This document shows, in pieces, positions 8,237-17,776 of a DNA stretch of 64,000 nucleotides. The stretch's first letter is position 1. Each line of letters starts with the position of its first letter. The notes below the pieces were generated by a model that was not told the DNA's origin, did no database searches, and saw only the letters and a list, made by a program, of their open reading frames with translations. A program made the position numbers and the translations under genes. Origin of the DNA: Ruegeria sp. Ofav3-42 (GTDB lineage Bacteria > Pseudomonadota > Alphaproteobacteria > Rhodobacterales > Rhodobacteraceae); contig NZ_JAKRGB010000007.1 of the NCBI RefSeq assembly GCF_022347725.1, forward strand, positions 62,001 to 126,000, given 5' to 3'.

Positions 8237-8919
8237 CCCAACACCCCGAAGCCGTCATGCTGTTTGCAGCCGGGTTTGGCACCCGCATGGGCGATCTAAC
8301 TAAGACCAAACCCAAACCTTTGATCGAGGTCGCCGGCCGACCACTGATCGACCACGCGCTAGACCTGGTGACCGAACTGCAACCCGCGCGCGTGGTGGCT
8401 AACCTGCACTACCTGCCCGATCAGCTTGAGGCACATCTGAGCCCCAAAGGCGTCCTGCTGTCCCATGAGACCCCGGATATCCTTGAGACCGGGGGTGGAA
8501 TTCGCGCTGCTTTGCCTTTGTTAGGCTCAAATCCTGTGTTCACACTGAACCCCGACGTAATGTGGTCAGGGCCGAACCCTTTATCGATGCTCCGCGACGC
8601 ATGGGACCCTGATCAAATGGACGCGCTGTTGATGTGTGTCCCTGTGGCGCAGACCGTCGGACACACAGGATCGGGCGATTTCACTGCGGATTCGACTGGT
8701 CGGATCACCCGCGGCGGCGGTTTGATCTATGGTGGGGCGCAGATCATGAAGACCGAAGGTCTGATGGACATCCCTGAAAAAGCGTTTTCCCTGAACGTGC
8801 TTTGGGACCGAATGAAACAACGGGACCGCCTGTTTGCTTTGACCTATCCGGGCCGCTGGTGCGACGTTGGTCATCCCGACGGAATTGCACTTGCCGAGGG
8901 GCTGATCGCCGATGTTTGA
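8233..8919 (+). CDS. murU: N-acetylmuramate-1-phosphate uridylyltransferase MurU
   Basis: A 228-residue nucleotidyltransferase with the signature FAAGFGTRMGDLTKTKPKPL at the N-terminus, the metal-site Asp in TLNPDVMWSG and the C-terminal WCDVGHPDG. In the AmgK/MurU pathway it makes UDP-MurNAc from MurNAc-1-phosphate and UTP. It overlaps amgK at ATGA and the next gene addB by 8 bases, so it is part of a tightly coupled operon running from tsaE to addA. The short length fits MurU rather than the two-domain GlmU. Confidence 0.86.
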   Translation: MTQHPEAVMLFAAGFGTRMGDLTKTKPKPLIEVAGRPLIDHALDLVTELQPARVVANLHYLPDQLEAHLSPKGVLLSHETPDILETGGGIRAALPLLGSNPVFTLNPDVMWSGPNPLSMLRDAWDPDQMDALLMCVPVAQTVGHTGSGDFTADSTGRITRGGGLIYGGAQIMKTEGLMDIPEKAFSLNVLWDRMKQRDRLFALTYPGRWCDVGHPDGIALAEGLIADV

Positions 8920-11839
8920 TCCCTGCCCCACAGCGCGCGTTTTTGCCGTGCCACCTGGTGCGGATTTTCCGAGAATGTTGGTTCAGGGGTTGCGTGACCG
9001 CAGCACCGGGCAGCCGCCCGAAGCGCTGGCGCGGGTACAGTTGGTCGTTAACACCCGGCGCATGGCCCGGCGAGTCCGCGATCTGTTCGATCAGGGTCCG
9101 GCCTGCCTGCTGCCGCGTCTATCCCTAGTCACCGATCTGGGTGAAAGCCTAGATCTGGCGCAGTTACCACCTGCTGTCCCACCGCTGAGGCGCAGGTTGG
9201 AGCTGACGCAGCTGATCGCCAAACTGTTGGAACAACAGCCCGATCTGGCCGCGCGATCCTCATTATTCGACCTGTCCGACAGCCTGGCGGTGCTGATTGA
9301 TGAAATGCAAGGCGAAGGCGTTTCCCCGGACGCGGTCCGGCAGTTGGATGTCAGCGACATGTCCGGACACTGGGCGCGTGCGCAAGCTTTCATCGGGATT
9401 GCGGATAATTTCATCGACGCTGGTCAGAACGCGCTGGACGTTCAGGCCCGCCAGCGGCGCGTGGTCGAGAATCTGATCGCGCGTTGGGAGGAATCTCCAC
9501 CGCAGCATCCGGTCATCCTCGCCGGTTCGACCGGATCACGCGGCACCACGCTGATGCTGATGGAGGCGATTGCGCGTCTGCCGCAGGGCGCGCTGATTCT
9601 ACCCGGATATGATTTCGACCAGCCAGATCACGTTTGGCGAGGACTGGATGACGCGCTGACGTCTGAGGACCACCCTCAGTACCGATTTCGCAAGCTGATG
9701 ACTCAGCTGGAGCTGGAACCGGATCAAATACAGCCGTGGACGGGCGATCAGCCTCCTTCAGCCTCTCGCAATCGTTTGATTTCACTTGCATTGCGACCGG
9801 CGCCGATCACCGATGCCTGGATGTCCGAGGGCCCGCAGCTAACCGATCTGGACAGTGCCACAAAGGACCTGACCCTGGTCGAGGCGCAATCCCCACGATC
9901 TGAGGCGCTGGCCATCGCACTGCGTCTGCGCCAAGCTGCTGAAACCGGACAGACCGCCGCCCTGATCACACCTGACCGGATGCTGACGCGTCAGGTCAGC
10001 GCCGCGCTGGATCGCTGGAACATCCTTCCTGATGACAGCGCCGGGTTGCCGTTACAGCTGTCGCCACCCGGCCGGTTTCTCCGCCATGTAGCGGGCTTGT
10101 TCGCGCGGCGTCTGGATGGCGAGGCGTTGTTGACCCTGTTGAAACACCCGCTGTGCCACGACGGTGGCGAACGCGGTGCGCATTTGCTGCATACCCGCGA
10201 TCTTGAACTGGATTTGCGCCGTCACGGGCCGCCATTTCCGGACAGTATCAGCCTGACCGCTTTTGCCATCCGCAAAGACGTGCCCGAGGACTGGGTGCGC
10301 TGGCTGACGGCTCATTTCTGCGATCAGCAGATCTCGGGCGAGCTTCCATTAGCGGATTGGGTCATAAGGCTGCGCACCTTGGCCGAGGCGATTTCGGCAG
10401 GAAGCAACGACGAAACCGGAACACTTTGGGACAAAAACGCAGGTCAAAAGGCGCTTGGTGTTCTGACAGCCCTGGAAGATGAGGCAGACCATGGCGGCCC
10501 GATGACCGCCCACGACTTCGCCGATCTGTTGGGTGCGCTTCTGGCCAGCGAAGAGGTCCGCGACCGAGACGCACCACATCCGCACATCATGATCTGGGGC
10601 ACGCTTGAGGCGCGCGTGCAGGGTGCAGATCTGCTGATTTTAGGCGGGCTGAACGAAGGCAGCTGGCCCGAAGCCGCCGCACCGGACCCTTGGCTGAACC
10701 GCCAGATGCGCGACAAGTCCGGGCTTTTGCTGCCCGAACGCCGGATTGGCCTGTCGGCGCATGATTTCCAACAAGCCATCGGCGCGCCCGAGGTCTGGCT
10801 GACACGCGCGACCCGGTCCGATGACGCAGAAACCGTGCCATCGCGTTGGCTGAACCGGATGACGAACCTGCTGCAAGGCTTGCCCGGGCAGGGTGGGCCT
10901 GACGCCCTAGCCGGAATGCGCGCGCGTGGGCGGCAATGGCTGCGCTGGTCGGAGCAGCTGGAGGATGCGCCGTCAATCGAACCCGCCACGCGGCCATCAC
11001 CGCGACCGCCTGTGGCATCGCGTCCAAACCGCTTGAGCGTGACGGAAATCAAACGTCTGATCCGCGATCCATACGCAATTTACGCCAAGCATGTGCTGCG
11101 GCTGAAACCGTTGAACCCGCTGGTGCAGGCCCCGGATGCGTTACTGCGCGGGATCGTCATCCACGAAATTCTCGAACACTTCGTCAAAGACAGCGTTCTG
11201 GATGGCGCCTTGTTGACCCGTGAGAACTTTCTGAAACGCGCAGAATCACTTTTGGATCAGCATGTTGCCTGGCCTACGGCACGCAAATTGTGGCTGGCGC
11301 GGCTGGAACGTATCGCCGATGATTTTCTGGCGGCAGAAACCGCGCGACGTGGTGATGGTGGGCCGGTGGCGTTCGAAGCCGCGATGAAGCTGGTGCTGTC
11401 CCCGCTGGACTTTTCCATCGTAGGTCGTGCGGACCGGATCGACCGGAACTGTAGGGGTGCGCTGCGGATCGTGGATTACAAAACCGGTACGCCGCCCACC
11501 GAAAGCCAGCAGGCCAAATTCGACAAACAGCTGCTGATCGAAGCCGCGATGGCCGAGCAGGGCGGCATTGAAGGGTTCGATCCTTCACCCGTGGCCGGAG
11601 CGGTCTTTATCGGCATGGGCGGTACGTACAAAGAGGTGCCCGCGCCCTTGGTCAAAGAGCCGCCCGATAAGGTTCTTGCCGAGCTGAAAGAGCTGATTTC
11701 GGCTTATTTAGAGCCTGATCAGGGCTTTTCTTCCCGACGGATGCTGCACAAGGACACGGATATTGGCGACTATGACCATCTGGCACGGTTCGGTGAATGG
11801 GATCGCACCGACGACACAATGCCTGAGGACATGACATGA
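8912..11839 (+). CDS. addB: Double-strand break repair nuclease subunit AddB
   Basis: A 975-residue AddB-type protein of the AddAB helicase-nuclease, which resects double-strand DNA ends to load RecA (the RecBCD counterpart in alphaproteobacteria). It starts with VFAVPPGADFPRMLVQGL, and the C-terminal PD-(D/E)xK nuclease domain is marked by SVTEIKRLIRDPYAIYAKHVL and the catalytic IVDYKTGTPP. The N-terminal helicase-like half has no clear Walker A, as is usual for alphaproteobacterial AddB. It begins inside murU and ends overlapping addA at ATGA. Confidence 0.95.
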   Translation: MFDPCPTARVFAVPPGADFPRMLVQGLRDRSTGQPPEALARVQLVVNTRRMARRVRDLFDQGPACLLPRLSLVTDLGESLDLAQLPPAVPPLRRRLELTQLIAKLLEQQPDLAARSSLFDLSDSLAVLIDEMQGEGVSPDAVRQLDVSDMSGHWARAQAFIGIADNFIDAGQNALDVQARQRRVVENLIARWEESPPQHPVILAGSTGSRGTTLMLMEAIARLPQGALILPGYDFDQPDHVWRGLDDALTSEDHPQYRFRKLMTQLELEPDQIQPWTGDQPPSASRNRLISLALRPAPITDAWMSEGPQLTDLDSATKDLTLVEAQSPRSEALAIALRLRQAAETGQTAALITPDRMLTRQVSAALDRWNILPDDSAGLPLQLSPPGRFLRHVAGLFARRLDGEALLTLLKHPLCHDGGERGAHLLHTRDLELDLRRHGPPFPDSISLTAFAIRKDVPEDWVRWLTAHFCDQQISGELPLADWVIRLRTLAEAISAGSNDETGTLWDKNAGQKALGVLTALEDEADHGGPMTAHDFADLLGALLASEEVRDRDAPHPHIMIWGTLEARVQGADLLILGGLNEGSWPEAAAPDPWLNRQMRDKSGLLLPERRIGLSAHDFQQAIGAPEVWLTRATRSDDAETVPSRWLNRMTNLLQGLPGQGGPDALAGMRARGRQWLRWSEQLEDAPSIEPATRPSPRPPVASRPNRLSVTEIKRLIRDPYAIYAKHVLRLKPLNPLVQAPDALLRGIVIHEILEHFVKDSVLDGALLTRENFLKRAESLLDQHVAWPTARKLWLARLERIADDFLAAETARRGDGGPVAFEAAMKLVLSPLDFSIVGRADRIDRNCRGALRIVDYKTGTPPTESQQAKFDKQLLIEAAMAEQGGIEGFDPSPVAGAVFIGMGGTYKEVPAPLVKEPPDKVLAELKELISAYLEPDQGFSSRRMLHKDTDIGDYDHLARFGEWDRTDDTMPEDMT

Positions 11840-14800
11840 GCGCCCGCAACGACGCAACCGAACGGCAGGTTCAGGCCGCGCGGCCCGATGCCTCGACCTG
11901 GTTGGCGGCGAACGCGGGCTCGGGCAAGACTCGGGTTCTGACCGACCGGGTGGCACGCCTATTGTTGGGCGGGGTGCAGCCTCAGCACATCCTGTGCCTG
12001 ACCTACACCAAGGCTGCGGCCAGCGAGATGCAGAACAGGTTGTTCAAGCGGCTCGGCGAATGGGCCATGCTGGGCGATGACCCTCTGTTGGCACAACTGA
12101 CCGAACTGGGTGTGCAGGGCATGATCGACCCGCAGAGACTGGCGCAGGCCCGAACCCTTTTTGCCCGAGCCATCGAAACACCCGGCGGGTTGAAAATCCA
12201 GACAATCCACTCGTTCTGCGCATCGCTATTGCGACGGTTTCCGTTGGAGGCCGGGGTCAGTCCGCAATTCTCGGAAATGGAAGATCGCGCCGCGGCGCTG
12301 TTGCGTGAAGAGGTCGTCGAGGATTTCGCCGAGGGCCCGCAGGCGGGATTGATCGAAGATGTCGCCCGTTTTGTCACCGATACCGGGTTCGACAAGCTGA
12401 CGGCGGCCATTACGCAAAAGCGCAATCAGTTCGCGCATGCGATGGATTGGTCTGATCTGTTGCAACAGTTCGACCTGCCGGAGGGGTTCGACGAAGATGC
12501 CCTGCTGGACCGCGTTTTCCTGGGCGGTGAAGTTGATCTGATCCAAAGCCTGTTGCCTGCGTTGATGGAAAGCGGCGGCAATAACGCCAAGGCGGCAGCA
12601 AAACTTGCAACCTTTACCGAGGCCCGGATCGGCAGCCTGCCCGTATTGGAAGGCGTTCTGCTGACCGGAAAGTCCGCCAAAGAACCATTCACAGCAAAGA
12701 TCAACAGCTTTCCCACCAAAGCCCTGCGCGAAGGGGCGCTGGCCGATCAGATACCCCAGCTCGAGGCGCTCATGCTGCGCATCGAAGCCGCAAGGGAGCA
12801 CCGGCTGGCGTTGGTTGCCGCGCGCAAGACGCTGGTGCTGCATCGTTTCGCCGCCGCCTTCCTGCCAGAGTACGAACGGCGCAAACAATTGCGCGGGTGG
12901 CTGGACTTCGACGATCTGATCCTGCGCGCCCGGCAAGTGCTGAATGATCCGGCTGTGGCCGAATGGGTACTGTACCGACTGGACGGTGGTATCGACCACA
13001 TTCTGGTTGATGAGGCGCAGGACACCAGCCCCGACCAATGGGACGTGGTTGAAAAACTGGCACAGGAGTTCACAAGCGGCGAGGGGGCCCGTTCCGGCGT
13101 TGAGCGCACCATTTTCGTGGTCGGGGACAAGAAGCAGTCGATCTATTCCTTTCAGGGTGCCGACCCGCAGGCCTTTGACCGGATGCAGGCGGAGTTTGGG
13201 AAGAAACTGACGGAGTCAGGCTCTAAACTGTGGGATTCCACCCTTGAGTACTCGTTTCGGTCGTCCAACGCGATCCTGTCTTTGGTCGATATCCTGTTTG
13301 AAAACCGCTCCGAGGCCGGGTTTCACAAGGAAAGCCAGCATCGGGCGTTCAAGGCGGATCTACCCGGACGGGTGGACCTGTGGCCGGTCGTTGAAAAGGT
13401 CGAAGAAGAGGATGACGGCGATTGGACGGATCCGGTGGATCGGCCCGGTGCGCGGCACCACACTGTCATTCTGGCTGAGCAGGTCGCCGAGTCGATCAAG
13501 GTCATGATCGACAACGGCGAAACGATTCCCGAGGATGATAAACCGGGCACATTTGTCCGGCGCAAAGTCCAGCCGGGGGATTTTTTGATCCTCGTTCAGC
13601 GCCGCTCGGACCTGTTTGCCGAGATCATCCGCGCCTGTAAAGCCGCTGATCTACCGATCGCAGGGGCGGATAGGTTGAAGGTTGGAGCGGAACTCGCGGT
13701 CAAAGACCTCGCGGCACTGCTGAGCTTTTTGGCCACACCCGAGGACAGCCTGTCGCTTGCCACCGTCCTGAAATCTCCGCTGTTCGGCTGGACCGAGCAG
13801 CAGTTGTTCGACCTGGCCCACCGGCGAAAGGAACAATTCCTTTGGGCTGCGCTGCGCCAGCGCGCCGAGGAATTCCCGGAAACGCTTGCTGTTCTAAACG
13901 ACTTGCGCGGCCAGATCGACTTTTTGCGCCCTTATGACCTGATTGAGCGCATCCTGACCCGCCATGACGGCCGCCGAAAACTGCTGGGTCGCCTTGGTGC
14001 CGAAGCCGAGGACGGTATCAACGCGTTGCTTTCGCAGGCCTTGGCCTATGAGCGCACCGATGTTCCCAGCCTGACCGGATTTCTGGTCTGGATGCAAACG
14101 GACGATCTGGAAATCAAACGCCAGATGAGCGGTGTTGGCAACATGATCCGGGTGATGACTGTGCATGGCTCCAAAGGGCTTGAGGCCCCGATCGTCATCC
14201 TGCCCGATACTGGAAAACGGCAAGCGCCGCGTGACGCCGAAATCATGGTCTCGGACAATACTCCTTTGTGGAAGGTGCCTGCGGATGCCTCTCCGTCGCT
14301 GATCGCCCGCGCGCGGGACGAAGCGCAGGCGCGCGAAGAGAATGAGCGGCTGCGCTTGCTTTATGTGGCGCTGACACGTGCGGAAAAGTGGCTGATCGTA
14401 GGTGCCGCCGGAGATGTCGGGAAGGACGGAACCAGCTGGTATCAGATGGTGCAAGCTGCGATGGAACGGGCAGGGGCCGTGGCACTTCCCGGGACAGAAA
14501 CTCTGCGCTTGTCGCATGGGGACTGGGACGCGCCGGCACTTGTGGAAACCGAAGAGGCAACCCTAGCCGAGCTGGAATTGCCTACCGCGTTCCTTTCGCC
14601 CGCAAAATCACCAGCGCCCGAACCCGAAACGCTCAGCCCGTCGGATCTGGGTGGTGCCAAGGCGTTGCCCGGCGATACCGGGCAGGATGAAGAGGCGGCA
14701 AAGCTGCGCGGTACGCGCCTGCATCTGCTGCTGGAGCATTTGCCCTCGGTCGCGCGGGAAAACTGGCCGCAGCTTTGCGCCCGGGTTCTGCCCGATATGC

Positions 14801-15192
14801 AGGATGCGGAACGGCAAGAGCTGTTGGATGAGGCCTGCGACGTTTTGACTGCCGCTCATCTCCAACCTGGTTTTGCGCCGGGCACGCTGGCCGAGGTTCC
14901 GGTGACCGCCGATCTGAACGGGCGTCGCATGCACGGTGTAATCGACCGGTTGATCGTCACCGATACCGAGGTTCAGGTCATTGATTTCAAATCAAATGCA
15001 ACGGTTCCTGACAACGTGCAATCATGCCCCGAGGGGTTGCTGCGGCAGATGGGCGCTTATGCCCAGGCGCTGTCGCAGATCTATCCGAACCACGAAATTC
15101 GAACCGCCATCCTGTGGACCAGGACAGCTGACCTGATGTGGTTGCCACACGATCTTGTGACGCAAGCATTGTCTCGCACCCAGATATCTTGA
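11836..15192 (+). CDS. addA: Double-strand break repair helicase/nuclease AddA
   Basis: An 1118-residue UvrD-family helicase with a C-terminal nuclease. Motif I is ANAGSGKTRVL near residue 27, motif II VDEAQDTSPDQW, motif III VGDKKQSIYSFQG, motif V MTVHGSKGLEAP and motif VI RLLYVALTRAE. The RecB-like nuclease motif VIDFKSN is near the C-terminus. With AddB it forms the end-processing enzyme, translationally coupled through ATGA. The next gene, trxA, starts 60 bp on and has its own terminator. Confidence 0.97.
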   Translation: MSARNDATERQVQAARPDASTWLAANAGSGKTRVLTDRVARLLLGGVQPQHILCLTYTKAAASEMQNRLFKRLGEWAMLGDDPLLAQLTELGVQGMIDPQRLAQARTLFARAIETPGGLKIQTIHSFCASLLRRFPLEAGVSPQFSEMEDRAAALLREEVVEDFAEGPQAGLIEDVARFVTDTGFDKLTAAITQKRNQFAHAMDWSDLLQQFDLPEGFDEDALLDRVFLGGEVDLIQSLLPALMESGGNNAKAAAKLATFTEARIGSLPVLEGVLLTGKSAKEPFTAKINSFPTKALREGALADQIPQLEALMLRIEAAREHRLALVAARKTLVLHRFAAAFLPEYERRKQLRGWLDFDDLILRARQVLNDPAVAEWVLYRLDGGIDHILVDEAQDTSPDQWDVVEKLAQEFTSGEGARSGVERTIFVVGDKKQSIYSFQGADPQAFDRMQAEFGKKLTESGSKLWDSTLEYSFRSSNAILSLVDILFENRSEAGFHKESQHRAFKADLPGRVDLWPVVEKVEEEDDGDWTDPVDRPGARHHTVILAEQVAESIKVMIDNGETIPEDDKPGTFVRRKVQPGDFLILVQRRSDLFAEIIRACKAADLPIAGADRLKVGAELAVKDLAALLSFLATPEDSLSLATVLKSPLFGWTEQQLFDLAHRRKEQFLWAALRQRAEEFPETLAVLNDLRGQIDFLRPYDLIERILTRHDGRRKLLGRLGAEAEDGINALLSQALAYERTDVPSLTGFLVWMQTDDLEIKRQMSGVGNMIRVMTVHGSKGLEAPIVILPDTGKRQAPRDAEIMVSDNTPLWKVPADASPSLIARARDEAQAREENERLRLLYVALTRAEKWLIVGAAGDVGKDGTSWYQMVQAAMERAGAVALPGTETLRLSHGDWDAPALVETEEATLAELELPTAFLSPAKSPAPEPETLSPSDLGGAKALPGDTGQDEEAAKLRGTRLHLLLEHLPSVARENWPQLCARVLPDMQDAERQELLDEACDVLTAAHLQPGFAPGTLAEVPVTADLNGRRMHGVIDRLIVTDTEVQVIDFKSNATVPDNVQSCPEGLLRQMGAYAQALSQIYPNHEIRTAILWTRTADLMWLPHDLVTQALSRTQIS

Positions 15193-15252
15193 CCTTGGAA
15201 TGTCCGGCCCCTACGTTCAGTTCCCGAGTTTACCCCATTCAGGAGACAGAAT

Positions 15253-15573
15253 ATGTCGACCGTTGCCGTTACCGACGATACCTTTGACGCCGAAGTCAAG
15301 AATTCCGATGTCCCCGTCGTGGTGGATTTCTGGGCCGAGTGGTGTGGCCCCTGTAAGCAGATCGGCCCCGCTCTGGAAGAGCTGGCCAACGAATACGGCG
15401 GCAAGGTGAAAATTGCCAAGGTGGACGTGGACAGCAACCCAAATTCGGCAGCTGCCATGGGCGTACGTGGCATCCCTGCGCTGTTCATCTTCAAGGACGG
15501 TCAGGTCGTGTCGAACCGCGCAGGTGCGGCACCCAAGGCCGCACTGCAAAGCTGGATCGACGAATCCATCTGA
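15253..15573 (+). CDS. trxA: Thioredoxin 1
   Basis: A 106-residue thioredoxin with the active site WCGPCK (Cys31, Cys34), conserved Asp25-Phe-Trp before it, and the cis-Pro loop [12 protein letters not shown]. It is a general cytosolic disulfide reductant for ribonucleotide reductase, PAPS reductase and Msr enzymes. AGGAG precedes the start at 15253. An intrinsic terminator follows 20 bases after the stop. The position downstream of addA is common in Rhodobacterales. Confidence 0.97.
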   Translation: MSTVAVTDDTFDAEVKNSDVPVVVDFWAEWCGPCKQIGPALEELANEYGGKVKIAKVDVDSNPNSAAAMGVRGIPALFIFKDGQVVSNRAGAAPKAALQSWIDESI

Positions 15574-15592
15574 TCTGAGCCAATTTCTGTCA

Positions 15593-15625
15593 ACGGGCAT
15601 CGCAATGCGGTGCCCGTTTTTCTTT
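15593..15625 (+). terminator. Rho-independent terminator of trxA
   Basis: An 11-bp stem, ACGGGCATCGC paired with GCGGTGCCCGT (one T-G pair), has an AAT loop and is followed by TTTTTCTTT on the plus strand. It lies between the trxA stop and the convergent FkbM gene. Confidence 0.92.
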
Positions 15626-15627
15626 GG

Positions 15628-16392
15628 TCAATCTGTGACGGCTGCAGACCCGATCCACTCCTGCGGCAAATTCAGCAATGGTCCGTTTGGTCGATGACGG
15701 CGGTCCAGTGCATGAGGGAAATCGGTCGCGGGAACACACTGTTTCACACGATCCCGACGTACAAATGTAGCCTCGATCACACGAGGAAACGTCTCACCTT
15801 CGATGTCCACAGTCCCTGACGCATTGTTGGGGTGGATATGTGCGCATGCAAAACCGTCCTTCAAGGCAGACAGGGCCGGATACGCCCGTTTGAATGCTCC
15901 GGGTTTCATCAGGATCGACGGAATGCGGTGAAGCTCAAGCACGATGATCCTGAACCGGTTCAGAAGCTCGGCGGGCAGGGTCGAAAGAACGGGGTATTCA
16001 GCTCCTTCGATATCCATCTGCAGGATCATGTCGCCTTCGGTCGGAGCATACGTGCTTATCCAATCCTCAAGCGAGATGACGTCGGGACCGCTTTTGGCAG
16101 CCAGGTGCTTTTTGATGAAATTCGAATCCGGAATCTTCAATACCGGCTCTTCAACAGAACCATCAGCCATGAAAGAGGGAATCCCATGTTTTGCGAGGTC
16201 CATTTCGAAGCTGGATTGCAGCGAAACACCCGGTGAAAAACAGGCGACTATGTCTTCCAGATCGTTGGGCAGGAGATATCCGCCATCGCCGAAATCGCCC
16301 ACACGGATAAGCTTGTAGCCCAGATCATAAGGCCTGATCACATCGGCAAAAAATGTCCGGCGGGCGGCGTTCGTCGTTTCAGATCCGGGCAT
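15628..16392 (-). CDS. FkbM-family methyltransferase
   Basis: A 254-residue soluble protein with FkbM-type SAM-methyltransferase features: GDFGDGGYLLP near residues 33-43, FSPGVSLQSSFE (motif I-like with the acidic end), and MILQMDIEGAEYPVLSTL, the characteristic FkbM block, followed by IIVLELHRI. FkbM enzymes O-methylate glycans, lipids or secondary metabolites. It is an orphan here, convergent with trxA and with no glycan cluster beside it, so the substrate is unknown. The 221-bp region upstream is shared with the divergent Lin0512 pair. Confidence 0.82.
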   Translation of the reverse strand: MPGSETTNAARRTFFADVIRPYDLGYKLIRVGDFGDGGYLLPNDLEDIVACFSPGVSLQSSFEMDLAKHGIPSFMADGSVEEPVLKIPDSNFIKKHLAAKSGPDVISLEDWISTYAPTEGDMILQMDIEGAEYPVLSTLPAELLNRFRIIVLELHRIPSILMKPGAFKRAYPALSALKDGFACAHIHPNNASGTVDIEGETFPRVIEATFVRRDRVKQCVPATDFPHALDRRHRPNGPLLNLPQEWIGSAAVTD

Positions 16393-16613
16393 TGGAACTC
16401 CGCTTAGACTGAATTCTGTCGGTTACCATGTCCCGTTACGCGGAAATGCACAATAGCAGTACTATTTTTCCGCAAAACGCATCGCAAATCGAGGGTTTCT
16501 CGGGATTTAACCAAATTTAGAACCGCAACCACGTTGCTTTTGGTTTGTGCTCAACTGGGATATCAGATTGCTTTGGGTACAGCGGCAATCTGTCGAAAAC
16601 TGATGAGGTAAAG

Positions 16614-16964
16614 ATGGTAAAAACACGGGTTCTGGTGGAATTCGGGATGGGAACATCCCTCAGGCGCGAGGATTATACCGAGGCCGCCTTGCGGGCGATC
16701 AAGGATGCGTTGTGGCACAACTCGGTGAATATGGCCGAGCTGTTCGGCTTTCCAAAAGAGGCTATGATCATTGATGCCGAAGTTGGCGTTCAACAGCCGG
16801 ACAAAGTCGATACCGAGGCGCTGAAGGCGATCTTTCCTTATGGCCAACCAAACATCACAGTGACGCAGGGCGGGCTGGATATCGAAAAGCCCCACACCGA
16901 AGGCAGCACCGTCATCGCCAATGCTGCCGTCATCGTCTCATTCGACATGGAGCCAGCCCAATGA
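16614..16964 (+). CDS. Lin0512-family protein, copy 1
   Basis: A 116-residue protein with the Lin0512-type pattern: a first strand VLVEFGMGTSLRREDYTEAA, helix ALRAIKDALWHNSV, then VGVQQPDKVDTEAL and a final VTQGGLDI. The start at 16614 follows GAGGTAAAG; the frame extends upstream to 16545 without a good site. The family is conserved but uncharacterised as far as I know. The next gene is a paralog overlapping at ATGA, so the two are made together and probably interact. No transmembrane segment or signal peptide. Confidence 0.8.
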   Translation: MVKTRVLVEFGMGTSLRREDYTEAALRAIKDALWHNSVNMAELFGFPKEAMIIDAEVGVQQPDKVDTEALKAIFPYGQPNITVTQGGLDIEKPHTEGSTVIANAAVIVSFDMEPAQ

Positions 16965-17323
16965 CCGAGAAGCGTATCATTCTGGAAATGGGGACCGGCA
17001 ATGACCTCTATGGTCAGGATTATACCAAGGCTGCCTGCCGCGCGGTGCAGGACGCTTTGCATCATTCCTCGATCACACTGTTTTCCAAGCTGGGAATCGA
17101 CCACACGGAAATGCGGGTTCAGGTGACGATTGCGGTGCAACAGCCCGATCAGGTTGATTGTGACAAGGTCGCGGCCGATCTGCCAAGGGGCCGTGCCGAG
17201 GTGCGGGCCGTCATGGGTGGGTTAGACGTCGTGGACGATGACGCGGGTACACGCCATGTGGTTGCCACAGCCGCGATTGAGGCGTTCCTGCCGGATCTGG
17301 CAGGCAAATACGTACAGAGCTGA
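16961..17323 (+). CDS. Lin0512-family protein, copy 2
   Basis: A 120-residue paralog of the preceding protein. Aligned by eye it shares EMGTGNDLYGQDYTKAACRAVQDALHHSS, VAVQQPDQVD and VMGGLDVV, so the MGxGxDLxxxDYTxAAxRAxxDALxHxS and QQPDxVD blocks are the family core. The internal DALHH pair and conserved Asp/Tyr residues could form a metal or ligand site (inference). The start ATG overlaps the copy-1 stop. The gene ends just before a terminator belonging to the opposite-strand DUF1127 gene, which may act on both strands. Confidence 0.8.
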   Translation: MTEKRIILEMGTGNDLYGQDYTKAACRAVQDALHHSSITLFSKLGIDHTEMRVQVTIAVQQPDQVDCDKVAADLPRGRAEVRAVMGGLDVVDDDAGTRHVVATAAIEAFLPDLAGKYVQS

Positions 17324-17324
17324 C

Positions 17325-17356
17325 AAAGAAAAAGCCGCTCGGATCTCCGGGCGGCT
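17325..17356 (-). terminator. Rho-independent terminator of the DUF1127 gene
   Basis: Read on the minus strand, AGCCGC and CCGGA pair with TCCG and GCGGCT, followed by TTTTTCTTT. It sits between the convergent Lin0512 pair and the DUF1127 gene. On the plus strand there is no T tract. Confidence 0.88.
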
Positions 17357-17384
17357 GTTCCAAATTCTGGTTCTGATTGCGGGA

Positions 17385-17579
17385 TCAGATCTTTGCGATG
17401 TCCGCACGTACCAGGCCGATATCATCCAGCTGGGCGTCAGACAGTTCCGACAAAAGATTGCGCGTCTTGCGGGTTTCGTTCCATTCAGCGACGGCGCCGA
17501 AGAAATTGCTGATCGCGTCCACTACGTGCAGGATGGTAGCTGCTCCGAGCGGCGCATGGATGTTTGCGGTGGTTGCCAT
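17385..17579 (-). CDS. Small DUF1127 protein
   Basis: A 64-residue protein with the DUF1127 core near its C-terminus: LLSELSDAQLDDIGLVRADI. Such small Arg-rich proteins are widespread in alphaproteobacteria; studied members act in phosphate/carbon stress and RNA-binding roles, but this one is unassigned. Start at 17579 (MATTANIHAPLGAATI) after AAGGA. The frame is open further upstream but without a ribosome binding site. It has its own terminator and is divergent from hslV. Confidence 0.85.
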   Translation of the reverse strand: MATTANIHAPLGAATILHVVDAISNFFGAVAEWNETRKTRNLLSELSDAQLDDIGLVRADIAKI

Positions 17580-17776
17580 GTGTCCGGTCCTTTTTTCTGA
17601 AACAGCCGACCCGTTGTCGGTTGTGAGCCTCATGTAGTCCCGCAGCCTCGGACTCACAATTGCTGGTCCGGTAACCCCGAATTGCGTTTTGTGCATATCG
17701 TTTGGGCAGATTTGCAACGGGTTGCGCCAATCCCGTGCCCGGCCCATATATAGCGCCTGAGAACACGGAGGCTTTC

